Assembly: GCF_009758205.1 (NCBI RefSeq)
Contig: NZ_WRXN01000001.1
Coordinates: 310,001 to 374,000 of the forward strand
Source of the DNA: Chitinophaga tropicalis
Lineage (GTDB): Bacteria > Bacteroidota > Bacteroidia > Chitinophagales > Chitinophagaceae
DNA length: 64,000 bases
Direction: 5' to 3'
The position numbers and the translations under genes were made by a program. Numbering within the stretch: the first letter of the stretch is position 1; the number at the start of each line of letters is the position of its first letter. The notes below the pieces were generated by a model. It searched no databases and was not told the DNA's origin. It worked only from the letters and a program-made list of their open reading frames with translations. Positions 44,292 through 53,656 of the stretch are shown piece after piece.

Positions 44292-44936
44292 TTATTTCGT
44301 TGCAGTGGAATCTGCCACAACAGGCGCAGGTACTGCGGCTGCTGCAGGTTTCGTTGTGTCACCGCCTAAAGAAGGGGCATTAGCACCGCCGTTCTGTACA
44401 CTGCGTATATAAGCAGCCACTTTCCAGCGTTGCTCCCTGTCCAGTTGACTGGCGTAACTACCCATCGCATTATAGCCATAGGTCATTACATGGAACAGAC
44501 GGCCTTCAGTATAGCTGGCCTTAGCACCGCTGGCCAGGTTGGCCGGAGCAGCTACATAAGGACCATTACCACCATTGTACAGCGGACCATTACCATCCAG
44601 CTTCGTACCATGGCAGATGCCGCAGTAAATGTTGAATAAACGTTTTCCTTCCTCCAGATCCGCTTTTGTCAGAATCAGTGGGTTTTTAACTGCGTTAGCC
44701 AGCGCTGTATCTTCAGCCTTCAGATGGTAAGGCAGCAATTCTCCTCTTTTTACTGTTCCTGGCACTGGTTTCAGTGACGAAACACGCTCGCTGTAGAACT
44801 CATATGCACGGGATTCATACATGTCAGGCATATAAATTCTGCCCGGCTTTCTGTTGTTTTCTCCCCTGTTGCACGCTGATAACAAAGCTCCACTTACCAA
44901 AGCAGCCGCGATCAATATGTTGGAAGTCCTTTTCAT
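44292..44936 (-). CDS. actE: Alternative complex III subunit ActE, mono-heme cytochrome c lipoprotein
   Basis: Mono-heme cytochrome c lipoprotein of alternative complex III. The start at Met 44936 (MKRTSNILIAAALVSG) gives a lipoprotein signal with lipobox LLSAC. The mature domain has the heme site CGICH and a Met axial-ligand region near VMTYGYNAMGSYASQL. The ending is Ala/Pro-rich. An upstream Met at 44954 adds six residues. ActE would hand electrons from ActA to the oxidase CuA site. It follows actD directly (about 60 bp). Confidence 0.9.
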   Translation of the reverse strand: MKRTSNILIAAALVSGALLSACNRGENNRKPGRIYMPDMYESRAYEFYSERVSSLKPVPGTVKRGELLPYHLKAEDTALANAVKNPLILTKADLEEGKRLFNIYCGICHGTKLDGNGPLYNGGNGPYVAAPANLASGAKASYTEGRLFHVMTYGYNAMGSYASQLDREQRWKVAAYIRSVQNGGANAPSLGGDTTKPAAAAVPAPVVADSTATK

Positions 44937-45014
44937 CTGTTTATTATAATTCAAGCTTATGTTCTATGTGAACCTCCCGGAAGTCTGCAAACCGGGAAGT
45001 TTTAAAATCTACGT

Positions 45015-45608
45015 TTATGCGTTTACAGTTCCAGCCTTCTGTTCAAACAGACGGTCTTCACGGTCATAACGACCATACCACCAGCCTGCTTCCGCTTTCT
45101 GTTCATTTATCTGCTGTCCGCCAACACTCGCCAGGAAAGCCTTCAGCTCCTCAGCGTTTGTCTTGGGAGTAACCTCTATCGCCATTACAAACAGATCATC
45201 TGTCTGACGGGGATGGAATATATGCTTCTTTACAAAAGGCATCAGCTGGCACAGGTAGCAGAACGTCAGCACCATACCTACCGCAGAGAATAATACCGTC
45301 AACTCAAAAGTGATCGGAATAAACGCCGGCAGCGGGAAGTGAGGCTTACCACCTATGTTCAAAGGCCAGTCTGAATTAAATACCCAGCTCATGCAGGATA
45401 ATGCTGTAGTAGTACCGGTTATACCGTAAATGAAGCCGGCGGTGTGCAGGCTGGTTTCCCGCAAACCTAAAGCATGATCAAGACCATGCACCGGAAAAGG
45501 TGTATACACATCGTGAATCTTGTAGCCCGCAGTCCTGACCTTCTTTACTGCCGGAAACAATACCGCCTCATCATCGAAACTTGCTACAACAAAATTTTTA
45601 ACCGCCAT
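45015..45608 (-). CDS. actD: Alternative complex III subunit ActD (DUF3341)
   Basis: 197-residue DUF3341 protein with two transmembrane helices at about residues 55-80 and 95-120. The conserved YTPFPVHGLDHALGLRETSL motif marks ActD; here it reads VYTPFPVHGLDHALGL near residue 35. The soluble ends face the cytoplasm. Its role in alternative complex III is structural or in quinone-coupled conformational change. It lies between actC and actE, each within about 70 bp. Confidence 0.92.
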   Translation of the reverse strand: MAVKNFVVASFDDEAVLFPAVKKVRTAGYKIHDVYTPFPVHGLDHALGLRETSLHTAGFIYGITGTTTALSCMSWVFNSDWPLNIGGKPHFPLPAFIPITFELTVLFSAVGMVLTFCYLCQLMPFVKKHIFHPRQTDDLFVMAIEVTPKTNAEELKAFLASVGGQQINEQKAEAGWWYGRYDREDRLFEQKAGTVNA

Positions 45609-45677
45609 ATGTTTAAAAAAATTCTAATTCTGAAATAAGTCCGGTCCTCTTACAGACCGGTGTTACCCTGCCAAAGA

Positions 45678-47156
45678 TTAGTTATGAGCATGTGCTACCG
45701 CGCCATGTGTATCATGATGATGATCATCATGGTGCAGGCCTTTTTCAAACTGTTCAGCACTCTGCCCTTCATACTGCTCCATACCTCTCTTATAGTTCTC
45801 ACCGGAAGTCTTCAGAATGCTCTTGATCTCAGCAACAGCAATTACCGGGAAGTATTTAGCGAACAGGAAGAAACATGTGAAGAACAGACCGAAAGTTCCC
45901 ATATAGAAACCAACTTCAGGCCAGGACGGACGATAGTAACCCCAGCTGGATGGCAGATAATCACGGTACAGTGAAGTACAGATGATCACAAAACGCTCAA
46001 ACCACATACCGATGTTCACAATGATAGACATTACGAATGTTACCGCAACGTTCCTTCTCATCTTCCTGAACCAGAACACCTGCGGAGTGATCACGTTACA
46101 GGTCATCATGATCCAGTAAGACCAACCCAGCGGACCAGCCGCACGGAATTTATAGAATGTATCGAATTCATAGGGAACAGCTGCATACCATGCCATGAAC
46201 AACTCAGTCAGGTAAGCACAACCCACAACAGAACCCGTCAGTACAATTACCTTGTTCATTGCCTCCATGTGGCCCATAGTAATGTACTCCTCAAGATTTA
46301 ATACCTTACGTACTATGATCAGCAGGGTCTGTACCATCGCAAATCCGGAGAAGATCGCACCCGCCACGAAGTAAGGAGGGAAGATGGTAGTATGCCAGCC
46401 TGGAATTACAGAAGTAGCGAAGTCAAAAGATACAATCGTGTGTACAGACAATACCAGCGGAGTAGATAAACCTGCCAGTACCAGGGACAAAGCCTCATGA
46501 CGCTGCCAGTGTTTCGTAGAACCCGTCCAGCCGAAAGAAGCAATACCGTACAACAGCTTACGCAGTTTGGTTTTAGCCCTGTCACGCACTGTTGCAAAGT
46601 CAGGGATCAGACCGGAATACCAGAATAAAAGAGATACCGTGAAGTAAGTAGAGATCGCAAATACGTCCCACAACAGTGGAGAGTTAAAGTTAACCCACAG
46701 CGGGCCACGGGTGTTAGGATAAGGCAATACGAAAAAGGCCATCCATACACGCCCCATGTGGAAGATCGGGAACTGACCGGCACACATTACCGCGAAGATC
46801 GTCATCGCTTCTGCCGCACGGTTCACCCCTGTACGCCATCCCTGACGGAACAGCAGGAGGATCGCAGAGATCAGGGTACCAGCGTGACCAATACCTACCC
46901 ACCATACGAAGTTGGTAATATCCCAACCCCATCCGATGGTTTTATTCAGGTTCCACACACCTGTACCATAGTATACCTCCCAGGTTACGGAGAAGGCACC
47001 AAAGGCCAGCAGTAATAAGGAAATGAAAAAGCCTACATACCACAGTTTACCAGGTTTCGCCTCAATAGGACTGATAATATCCTCTGTTACCTGGTGGTAA
47101 TTCTTCTCCCCATCAACTAATGGTTCTCTTAGTGTGGATTCGTACTTTAAATGCAT
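45678..47156 (-). CDS. actC: Alternative complex III subunit ActC (NrfD-like)
   Basis: 492-residue NrfD/PsrC-type membrane protein with about ten helices. It forms the menaquinol-binding and possibly proton-translocating part of alternative complex III next to ActB. Recognisable parts are GWGWDITNFVWWVGIGHAGTLISAILLLFRQ and RTGVNRAAEAMTIFAVMCAG. The C-terminus is His-rich (HHDDHHHDTHGAVAHAHN), a feature shared with several subunits here. Spacing to actB is about 120 bp. Confidence 0.93.
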   Translation of the reverse strand: MHLKYESTLREPLVDGEKNYHQVTEDIISPIEAKPGKLWYVGFFISLLLLAFGAFSVTWEVYYGTGVWNLNKTIGWGWDITNFVWWVGIGHAGTLISAILLLFRQGWRTGVNRAAEAMTIFAVMCAGQFPIFHMGRVWMAFFVLPYPNTRGPLWVNFNSPLLWDVFAISTYFTVSLLFWYSGLIPDFATVRDRAKTKLRKLLYGIASFGWTGSTKHWQRHEALSLVLAGLSTPLVLSVHTIVSFDFATSVIPGWHTTIFPPYFVAGAIFSGFAMVQTLLIIVRKVLNLEEYITMGHMEAMNKVIVLTGSVVGCAYLTELFMAWYAAVPYEFDTFYKFRAAGPLGWSYWIMMTCNVITPQVFWFRKMRRNVAVTFVMSIIVNIGMWFERFVIICTSLYRDYLPSSWGYYRPSWPEVGFYMGTFGLFFTCFFLFAKYFPVIAVAEIKSILKTSGENYKRGMEQYEGQSAEQFEKGLHHDDHHHDTHGAVAHAHN

Positions 47157-47278
47157 AATTCTTTAAGCTTTTACCCCTAACCTGCACTTTCATGCTGAAT
47201 AAGGAGCTTTAATTGTTCTAAACTTAAAACTTTATCTCTCTGTTAATCTTTCGTTCTTTTAGCAGGCAACCAACTGGC

Positions 47279-50200
47279 TTATGCTTCGTGCTTTGCACCT
47301 TCATGAGCCGCTTCGTGATGACCTTTTACCTCAGCTTTAGGCTCAGCATCTTTGTTTCTGATCTTCGCCAGGTAGCTGATTGAAGGCAGTACGTGGAGTT
47401 GCTCCAGTACATAGTAGCTTCTGTTTGTCTGCTCTTCGTTACGTACTTTGTAGATACGGCTTTCTTTGTCATTCACGTTACCGAATACGATAGCATCGGC
47501 AGAACATGCAACCTGACAAGCTGTTTTAGCTTCACCATCTTTCATCGGACGGCCCGCTTTCTTGGCAGTCAGTTTGGCATCCTGTAAACGCTGTACGCAG
47601 AAAGAACATTTCTCCATCACACCACGGCTACGAACCACTACATCAGGGTTCAGCACCATACGTGTCAGGCTGTCATTCATACCGCCTACATCATACAGGT
47701 TATTATCAAAGCTGTCCGCACCGTTCCAGTCTCTCCAGTTGAAGCGACGAACTTTATAAGGACAGTTGTTAGCGCAGTAACGGGTACCGATACAACGGTT
47801 GTAAGCCATCTGGTTAATACCTTCAGAGCTGTGGTTGGTTGCAGCAACCGGACAAACGTTCTCACACGGAGCGTTATCACAATGCTGGCACAGCATAGGC
47901 TGGAACACCACTTCAGGATTGTTCTCATCACCCGCAAAATAACGGTCAATACGCAGCCAGTGCATTTCGTGCGCCTTGATCACCTGCTCTTTACCCACAA
48001 CAGATACGTTGTTCTCTGCCTGGCAGGCAATAGTACACGCACCGCAACCAAAGCAGGTGTTCAGGTCTATAGACATACCCCACTTAATACCGTTATACTG
48101 GTGTACATCAGGATACAGGGTACCATTTTTACGGAAATCGTGATCAAACTGCTGAGCAAGTTCTTCACGGTCTTCGTTCACCTCTTTAGGGTTCTTGATG
48201 AACTCTTCCAGGGTGGTTTCTTTTACGATAGGACGGCCTTCGTAACTATTGTGCGTCTGGGTAAGACCAATCTCGTAAGTCTTGCTCGTAGCTTCAACAG
48301 CAGTGTCTACTGAGAAATAATCAAAGGTTTTACCGTTGTAGCTCACCAGTGGATAAGCATTTTTACCTACACCACCCGCAGCTTTACCAGCATTCTGGTT
48401 GCGGCCATAACCAACTGCAATGGCAATCACATCAGGATGGATACCAGGCAGTATCAGCAACGGAAGCTCTATTTCCTTACCGTTCGCTTTTATTTTCAGA
48501 ACTTTTCTTTCAGCGTTGATCTCGTAATCATCACCCAGCTGAGTGTTATACGTTTTAGCCAGGGTGTTGGAAATAACTGCATAGTTATCCCATGTAGAAC
48601 GGGTAATCGGGTCTGGCATTTCCTGCAGCCATGGGTTGTTAGCCTCTTTACCGTTACCGATAGCTACTTTCTCATACAGTACCAGCTCCAGTTTACCACC
48701 TTTCTTGGCGCTGTTGATAGCAGCAGCAGCAGCAGCAACATCTCCTGTGAAAGCAGCACTGCCCGGGGCAGGAGCCAGCGCAGGCTCTATGATACCATCC
48801 TGCAGTACTTTATCCCATGCTTCCTGTCCACCCAGTTTGGTGATCCACTCATTTTTCAGGAAATCTTCCCAGGTAGTAGTATTACCACTCCAGGTCAGCA
48901 GGGTAGTTTCGAATGCACGTGTCTTAAACAACGGTGCAATGGTTGGCTGTATAAAGCTGTAATATCCGGTACGGCCTTCAGCATCTCCCCAGCTTTCCAG
49001 GAAGTGATGGGCAGGAGCCGCATATTTGAACAGTTCGGAAGTTTCGTCTTTACGGTCGTTGAAAGTAACAGTCAGCTTCGCTTTCTTAATACCTTCAGTG
49101 AAACCCGCTGCATCATAATAATCGTATGCAGGGTTTACACCGTAAACAAACAGTGCACCTACACTACCTGATTTCAGGTCACTTACCAGCTGGACCATGT
49201 CGCTGTCAATACCCTGACGGTAGCCCACTGTAGAAGCCCAGTCAATAGTTGCGCCGTTAGCACCAATCTGATTGTTGATAGCGTTTACAATGATCTGAAT
49301 ATTCACATCATTGCTGCCGCTCACTACCAGCGCCTTACCCTGGTTCTCTCTCAGGGATTTAGCTGCTTTCTCAATTCCTTCAGCCAGACGCTTGTCAGCA
49401 ATAGCCGGTTTGCTTACAGCACCGCCTACAGCGCTCAGCAGGGCCAGGGCCACAGCACCTGTCTCAGAAGGTTTATGTGTATATCTTTCGTCTGCATTAG
49501 CACCTGTTACGCTCATCATGCTCTCGAAGTGGAAATGCTTGCTCATCTCCGGCTTCTTCTCATCGATCTTACGGTTAACACCGTACTGTTTTGCGTATTC
49601 TACAGGGTTCAGCCATGTACCCAGGAAATCAGCACCGAGGCTCACGATGGTTTTCGCGTTCTCGAAGTGATAAACAGGTAATGCTCTCTTTCCATAAGAA
49701 GCCTCGTTAGCCAGCAGCATACCAGAGTAGGAAACTGCATCATAAGTAACGTGACGGAAGGAAGGATATTTAGCCTGGAAGGCTGCGATTACTTTTTTAG
49801 TAGAAGGACTGATGATGGTAGAGGTCAGCAACGCAATAGGAGCGCCTGCCAGACCTGCCAGAGCAGCAGTTACCTGCTTGTCCAGCTCCGCCCAGGTGGT
49901 TTCTGCACCGTTGATAGTAGGGAAACGCAGACGGGCTGCATCATATAGGCTCAGTACAGCACCCTGTACCCTTGCTGTGGAAGCGCTGCCGGAAACAGAA
50001 GACAGTTCGTTACCATCTATTTTGATAGGACGGCCTTCGCGGGTCTTTACCACAACCGGCACGTACTCTCCGTCTACAGCGTAAGTGGAAGCGTAATAGT
50101 TAGGAACGCCGGGGGTAATTTCTTCCGGCTTATTTACATAAGGTATTGCTTTTCTAACAGGCGTTTCGCAACTGGCAGCAATAGTAGCCGCTGCAGTAGT

Positions 50201-50365
50201 GAACCCCAGGTATTTCAGGAAATCCCGGCGGGGGGTAGTAGCATTCAACAGGCTTTCACTCTCTTCAAAAGGCAAATCCTCTCTGAATTCATTCTTCACA
50301 TTCTCCTGATGTTCCTTGGTATTGTGCAACTCCTCCAGGCCTTTCCAATACTTTTTTTGCTCCAT
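47279..50365 (-). CDS. actB: Alternative complex III subunit ActB (fused molybdopterin-like and iron-sulfur protein)
   Basis: 1028-residue fusion of B1 (molybdopterin-oxidoreductase fold, normally without cofactor) and B2 (four iron-sulfur clusters). The N-terminus carries a twin-arginine signal (RRDFLKYLGF) followed by a lipobox (IAASC), so it is exported folded and lipid-anchored. B1 spans about 80-700. B2 (about 740-1000) has ferredoxin motifs CFGCGACTIACQAENN, CQHCDNAPCENVCPV, CIGTRYCANNCPY and CSFCVQRLQDAK with ACQVACSADAI, one set probably giving a [3Fe-4S] cluster. It passes electrons from ActC-bound menaquinol to ActA hemes. Confidence 0.95.
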   Translation of the reverse strand: MEQKKYWKGLEELHNTKEHQENVKNEFREDLPFEESESLLNATTPRRDFLKYLGFTTAAATIAASCETPVRKAIPYVNKPEEITPGVPNYYASTYAVDGEYVPVVVKTREGRPIKIDGNELSSVSGSASTARVQGAVLSLYDAARLRFPTINGAETTWAELDKQVTAALAGLAGAPIALLTSTIISPSTKKVIAAFQAKYPSFRHVTYDAVSYSGMLLANEASYGKRALPVYHFENAKTIVSLGADFLGTWLNPVEYAKQYGVNRKIDEKKPEMSKHFHFESMMSVTGANADERYTHKPSETGAVALALLSAVGGAVSKPAIADKRLAEGIEKAAKSLRENQGKALVVSGSNDVNIQIIVNAINNQIGANGATIDWASTVGYRQGIDSDMVQLVSDLKSGSVGALFVYGVNPAYDYYDAAGFTEGIKKAKLTVTFNDRKDETSELFKYAAPAHHFLESWGDAEGRTGYYSFIQPTIAPLFKTRAFETTLLTWSGNTTTWEDFLKNEWITKLGGQEAWDKVLQDGIIEPALAPAPGSAAFTGDVAAAAAAINSAKKGGKLELVLYEKVAIGNGKEANNPWLQEMPDPITRSTWDNYAVISNTLAKTYNTQLGDDYEINAERKVLKIKANGKEIELPLLILPGIHPDVIAIAVGYGRNQNAGKAAGGVGKNAYPLVSYNGKTFDYFSVDTAVEATSKTYEIGLTQTHNSYEGRPIVKETTLEEFIKNPKEVNEDREELAQQFDHDFRKNGTLYPDVHQYNGIKWGMSIDLNTCFGCGACTIACQAENNVSVVGKEQVIKAHEMHWLRIDRYFAGDENNPEVVFQPMLCQHCDNAPCENVCPVAATNHSSEGINQMAYNRCIGTRYCANNCPYKVRRFNWRDWNGADSFDNNLYDVGGMNDSLTRMVLNPDVVVRSRGVMEKCSFCVQRLQDAKLTAKKAGRPMKDGEAKTACQVACSADAIVFGNVNDKESRIYKVRNEEQTNRSYYVLEQLHVLPSISYLAKIRNKDAEPKAEVKGHHEAAHEGAKHEA

Positions 50366-50470
50366 GTTATTTATACTAACGAGTTACGGATTATAATTTG
50401 AAACTGAGGAAGTTGACATACATCACCTATACATTTCACTTCCTTCATCAGATTTTTTACAACAATTATA

Positions 50471-51724
50471 TTAATAGTGACATTTCTGACATTCAGTACC
50501 ACCAATCATCTCAACAGTTACACTGTCAATCTTGTGATCCTTGATATCCTGGTGGAATTTCTCAAAAATGCTGTAGTATTTGTTGTCAGCAAACTGCACT
50601 TTGGTAGTACGGTGACAGTTCACGCACCATCCCATTGACAGGTCTGCAAACTGGTGAACTTCATCCATTTCAGTGATGGCACCATGACAGGTCTGACATT
50701 GTTGCTTACCGGCTACTACGTGCTGAGAGTGGTTAAAGTATACGTGGTCAGGCAGATTATGGATCTTGGTCCATTCAATAGGTTTGCCGGGTTTAGTATA
50801 GCTCTGGGCTTTAGAGTCCCATCCTACATGATCATATAATTTCTGGATCTCTGCAGTACCATTTACTTTCTTACCTTCTGCAGTGTACAGATCAGGACCG
50901 CCATATTCACTGATGGTCTTGTGACAGTTCATACAGATGTTCTCAGAAGGGATCATGGCATGTTTGCTCTTCTCTGCACCTGCATGGCAATACAGACAGT
51001 TGATCTGGTTGATGCCCGCATGTACTTTGTGAGAATAGAAGATCGGCTGCTCAGGCATATAGTCTTTCTGACGTCCCAGGCTGATAGCTCCATTGATAGT
51101 GAAATAACCACCAACAATGAACAGTGCCAGGATAATCAGTGCGATGTAAGCTTTGTTCTTGTAGAAAGGAACCGGCTCTGGAACAGCAACTCCATCCTTG
51201 TCAGCAGCAAGCTTATTCAGGTTGCTGTTTATCTGCATCAGGATCAGCGCTACAACCGCCAGGATCAGGGTAATGATACCGAACAGCAGGCTGTTGTTAC
51301 CACCCTCTTCCGCTCCTGCAGCAGCAGTTGCTCCTGCAGGACCCTTGCCTTTATCTCCACCGGCGCCTTTGGCAGCAGTCTCAGAGATGTAAGCCAGGAT
51401 ATCATCCACATCAGCATCAGAGAAGGAAGGGAAAGCAGGCATCACCTGTTTGTTGAACCTGCTGAACAGGTCAGTAGCGTACGCATCCCCGGATGCTACC
51501 ACAGAAGATGAGTTCTTAATCCATTGGTGTAACAATTTCTTGTCAGACCAACGTTCCTCCACACCCATCAGGGCTGGACCAGTTACTTGCTTGAAAACAT
51601 TATGGCAGCTTGCGCAATTCTGCTGAAACAGTGTTTTACCCTTTGACGGATCAGCAGCCTTTACAGACAAGGATGCTATCATGCCAACGCATAGGACAAG
51701 AACACTCACAAAATGCTTGCGCAT
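50471..51724 (-). CDS. actA: Alternative complex III subunit ActA, multiheme cytochrome c
   Basis: First gene of the operon. From Met 51724 it has 417 residues: signal peptide (about 1-24), then a class I cytochrome c domain with CASCH at 37-41, two hydrophobic segments (LLFGIITLILAVVALILM and AYIALIILALFIVGGYF), and a C-terminal five-heme domain with CLYCH, CMNCH, CQTCH, CVNCH and CQKCH. The classical ActA has five hemes; here a sixth is added by the N-terminal domain. The extra heme may extend the electron wire. An alternative start at 51748 adds eight residues. A -7 box sits at 51795-51802. Confidence 0.93.
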   Translation of the reverse strand: MRKHFVSVLVLCVGMIASLSVKAADPSKGKTLFQQNCASCHNVFKQVTGPALMGVEERWSDKKLLHQWIKNSSSVVASGDAYATDLFSRFNKQVMPAFPSFSDADVDDILAYISETAAKGAGGDKGKGPAGATAAAGAEEGGNNSLLFGIITLILAVVALILMQINSNLNKLAADKDGVAVPEPVPFYKNKAYIALIILALFIVGGYFTINGAISLGRQKDYMPEQPIFYSHKVHAGINQINCLYCHAGAEKSKHAMIPSENICMNCHKTISEYGGPDLYTAEGKKVNGTAEIQKLYDHVGWDSKAQSYTKPGKPIEWTKIHNLPDHVYFNHSQHVVAGKQQCQTCHGAITEMDEVHQFADLSMGWCVNCHRTTKVQFADNKYYSIFEKFHQDIKDHKIDSVTVEMIGGTECQKCHY

Positions 51725-51794
51725 AAGAATGGAAACACGACGATACACAGCCTATTTAGTTTAGATTTGACCTTAAGTTTCTTAAAAGTGCTCA

Positions 51795-51802
51795 CAAAAA
51801 TA
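51795..51802 (-). promoter_or_regulatory. Candidate -7 promoter element for the act-cox operon
   Basis: Minus-strand TATTTTTG matches TAnnTTTG, giving a leader of about 64 nt before the actA ATG at 51724. Confidence 0.5.
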
Positions 51803-52070
51803 AGACACAATGTTGACAATTTACCAACAATTATAAAAATTTCTTACTTGCACTACAGAATCCTTTTTCCTATATAGGACGCGGGAAAGCAGGACGTTTT
51901 GCATGAAAAAAAACATGATAAATGTCATATCCTGAGATCTCTTTCATGTCGGATCCATATATTAATATGTATATCTTACATATAAACACCAGGCTGGTAT
52001 TATTTTTGATTCACCCCTGTACTTTTTTAACTTCCCCCATCTCCCGCCTGAATAATAAATGCCAATTAAT

Positions 52071-52078
52071 TACTTTTG
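52071..52078 (+). promoter_or_regulatory. Candidate -7 promoter element for purN
   Basis: TACTTTTG matches TAnnTTTG, 27 bp before the TTG start of purN. Confidence 0.45.
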
Positions 52079-52104
52079 CGCCGGGTTCTTAATAATATAT
52101 AACA

Positions 52105-52671
52105 TTGAAAAATATAGCCATCTTCGCTTCAGGTACAGGTAGTAATGCTCAGAAGATCATAGACCATTTCAGAAATTCAGCCATTGCCAGGGTCTCAATG
52201 ATCCTCTGCAACAAACCAGGAGCAGGCGTATTTCAGATCGCAGAAAAAGAAGGGATACCCTCCGTCTTAATAGAGAAAGAATCCTTCTTCCATACAGACA
52301 ATTACATTACAATCCTCAAAGAAGCAGGTATCGATCTCATAGTATTAGCCGGTTTCCTTTGGAAAGTACCTGCCAACCTGGTACAGGCATTTCCAGACAC
52401 CATTATTAATATACATCCCGCACTTTTACCCAAATACGGAGGAAAAGGTATGTACGGACACTTCGTTCATGAAGCAGTCATCACTGCCAGAGAAACAGAA
52501 AGCGGTATCACCATCCATTACGTGAACGAGAAATATGACGATGGCGCCACCATCCTCCAGGAACGCTGTATCATCACTCCGGATGATACCCCGCTTACAT
52601 TAGCAGGCAAAATCCAGCTGCTCGAACATAAATGGTACCCGCTAATTGTGGAACGATTATTGACTAAATAA
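52105..52671 (+). CDS. purN: Phosphoribosylglycinamide formyltransferase
   Basis: Third step of purine synthesis: transfers a formyl group from 10-formyl-THF to GAR. 188 residues. The N-terminus is read from a TTG start (KNIAIFASGTGSNAQKIIDHF), because an in-frame stop lies only nine bases upstream (52093-52095) and no ATG fits. The folate and catalytic motifs are DLIVLAGFLWKVP, INIHPALLPKYGGKGMYG with the catalytic His, and HYVNEKYDDGATI with the catalytic Asp. Cytoplasmic. Single gene. Confidence 0.94.
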   Translation: MKNIAIFASGTGSNAQKIIDHFRNSAIARVSMILCNKPGAGVFQIAEKEGIPSVLIEKESFFHTDNYITILKEAGIDLIVLAGFLWKVPANLVQAFPDTIINIHPALLPKYGGKGMYGHFVHEAVITARETESGITIHYVNEKYDDGATILQERCIITPDDTPLTLAGKIQLLEHKWYPLIVERLLTK

Positions 52672-52760
52672 GCAATACCTACAGCTACTGTCACAGTCTG
52701 TGATCCTGCCCCCGCAGCTTACAGCCATTTACCTGTAGTCTATAATTTGCAGACAATTAT

Positions 52761-53429
52761 ATGAAACGACCACTGCTTGTTACATGCCTGTCATGCCTTT
52801 GCGGATTGACCGCCCTCTCGCAAAGCAATGACAACTCCTTTCGCAGATCTACCTATATCAAGGTAAATCCCACTACCCTTATTAATGAACTGGAAGTCTC
52901 CATAGAGCAGGAACTCAACGAGAAATTAAGCCTGGAACTGGCCGTCAGCGGAATATATACCGACTACCCGGATTATATCCTGGCTAAAAAAATAGATTTC
53001 GGACAAAAAAAACCGGATATCAGTACAGAACAATTTGTAGACGGCAGAGGCCTCGGGTTCAAAGCCGCCCTCCGCTGGTATCTCTTCTCCCAGAAAGATG
53101 AAACCCTGTTCCGCGCCCAGGGTACCTACTTTCAAACCGTCCTCTTCTTCAGGAAAGTATTTTACCCAAATGAAGATGTAACCCTCAACAATATCAAATA
53201 CAAGGAATCCGCCGATAAAGACGTTTATGGCCTCCAGCTCCTCCTGGGCCGGCAGATCAGGAAAGATAAATTCATCATAGACCCATATATCGGTATAGGT
53301 GTCCGCGCCAAAGTATATAACTACCGTAACTTCAACGACAATAACGGCACCGTCCAGGCCAACGACGGACGGCTTGTCAGCATACTGCCCAGCCTGCATC
53401 TCGGCGTTAAACTGGGACTGAAAATGTAA
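52761..53429 (+). CDS. Exported beta-rich hypothetical protein
   Basis: 222-residue protein with a signal peptide (about 1-20, GLTALSQ). The mature part alternates short strands with aromatic girdle residues (LSLELAVSGIYTDYPDYIL, FKAALRWYLFSQ, IDPYIGIGVRAKVYNYRNF, LHLGVKLGLKM at the end). This is the appearance of a small outer-membrane beta-barrel, such as DUF3575-type proteins, but no named family was recognised with confidence. The C-terminal residues lack the classical terminal Phe. It follows purN by about 90 bp on the same strand, with no obvious functional link. Confidence 0.6.
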   Translation: MKRPLLVTCLSCLCGLTALSQSNDNSFRRSTYIKVNPTTLINELEVSIEQELNEKLSLELAVSGIYTDYPDYILAKKIDFGQKKPDISTEQFVDGRGLGFKAALRWYLFSQKDETLFRAQGTYFQTVLFFRKVFYPNEDVTLNNIKYKESADKDVYGLQLLLGRQIRKDKFIIDPYIGIGVRAKVYNYRNFNDNNGTVQANDGRLVSILPSLHLGVKLGLKM

Positions 53430-53532
53430 AAAAGTGCCGCAGCAGAAGTTGCAGCACGGTATAATTCCAATTCTATGTATGCGTATTGTATAGGGGACAA
53501 CGTATGACTTCCCCATAAAGATAACCATTGTT

Positions 53533-53547
53533 TGCAACTTAGTTGCA
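53533..53547. promoter_or_regulatory. TGCAAC-TTA-GTTGCA palindrome upstream of the SCO-Fur pair
   Basis: A perfect palindrome with 6-bp arms and a TTA centre, in the 227-bp space before the second SCO gene. It could be an operator for the Fur-family protein encoded in the same operon, but it lies about 90 bp upstream of the -7 box and no second copy was noticed elsewhere in the window. Confidence 0.3.
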
Positions 53548-53634
53548 TAATATGATTATAATTTAAATGCTTAGCCCACTCCTCCCTCAACCAAAACCTC
53601 GTCCATAGTTACCCTTTTGTGTACTACCTTTGCA

Positions 53635-53642
53635 TATATAAC
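53635..53642 (+). promoter_or_regulatory. Candidate -7 promoter element for the SCO-Fur operon
   Basis: TACCTTTG matches TAnnTTTG, 15 bp before the ATG at 53657. Confidence 0.5.
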
Positions 53643-53656
53643 AAACGAACGGCCTT

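Larger units (their letters stand above)
51725..52104. other. Divergent intergenic region between actA and purN
   Basis: 380 bp, AT-rich, without a gene. It holds the outward -7 elements for actA (51795-51802) and purN (52071-52078). A TGA-N6-TCA dyad at 51916-51927 is a weak match to a CRP/FNR-type site. Nothing else was recognised. Confidence 0.5.

Noticed and set aside
51916..51927. TGA-N6-TCA dyad as a CRP/FNR site for the act-cox operon
   Set aside because: Only three bases per arm match, and it lies more than 100 bp from either promoter element; chance is likely.
53434..53457. gtgccgca / ttgcagcac hairpin after the 52761-53429 gene
   Set aside because: Imperfect stem with no U-tract after it; not strong enough to list.
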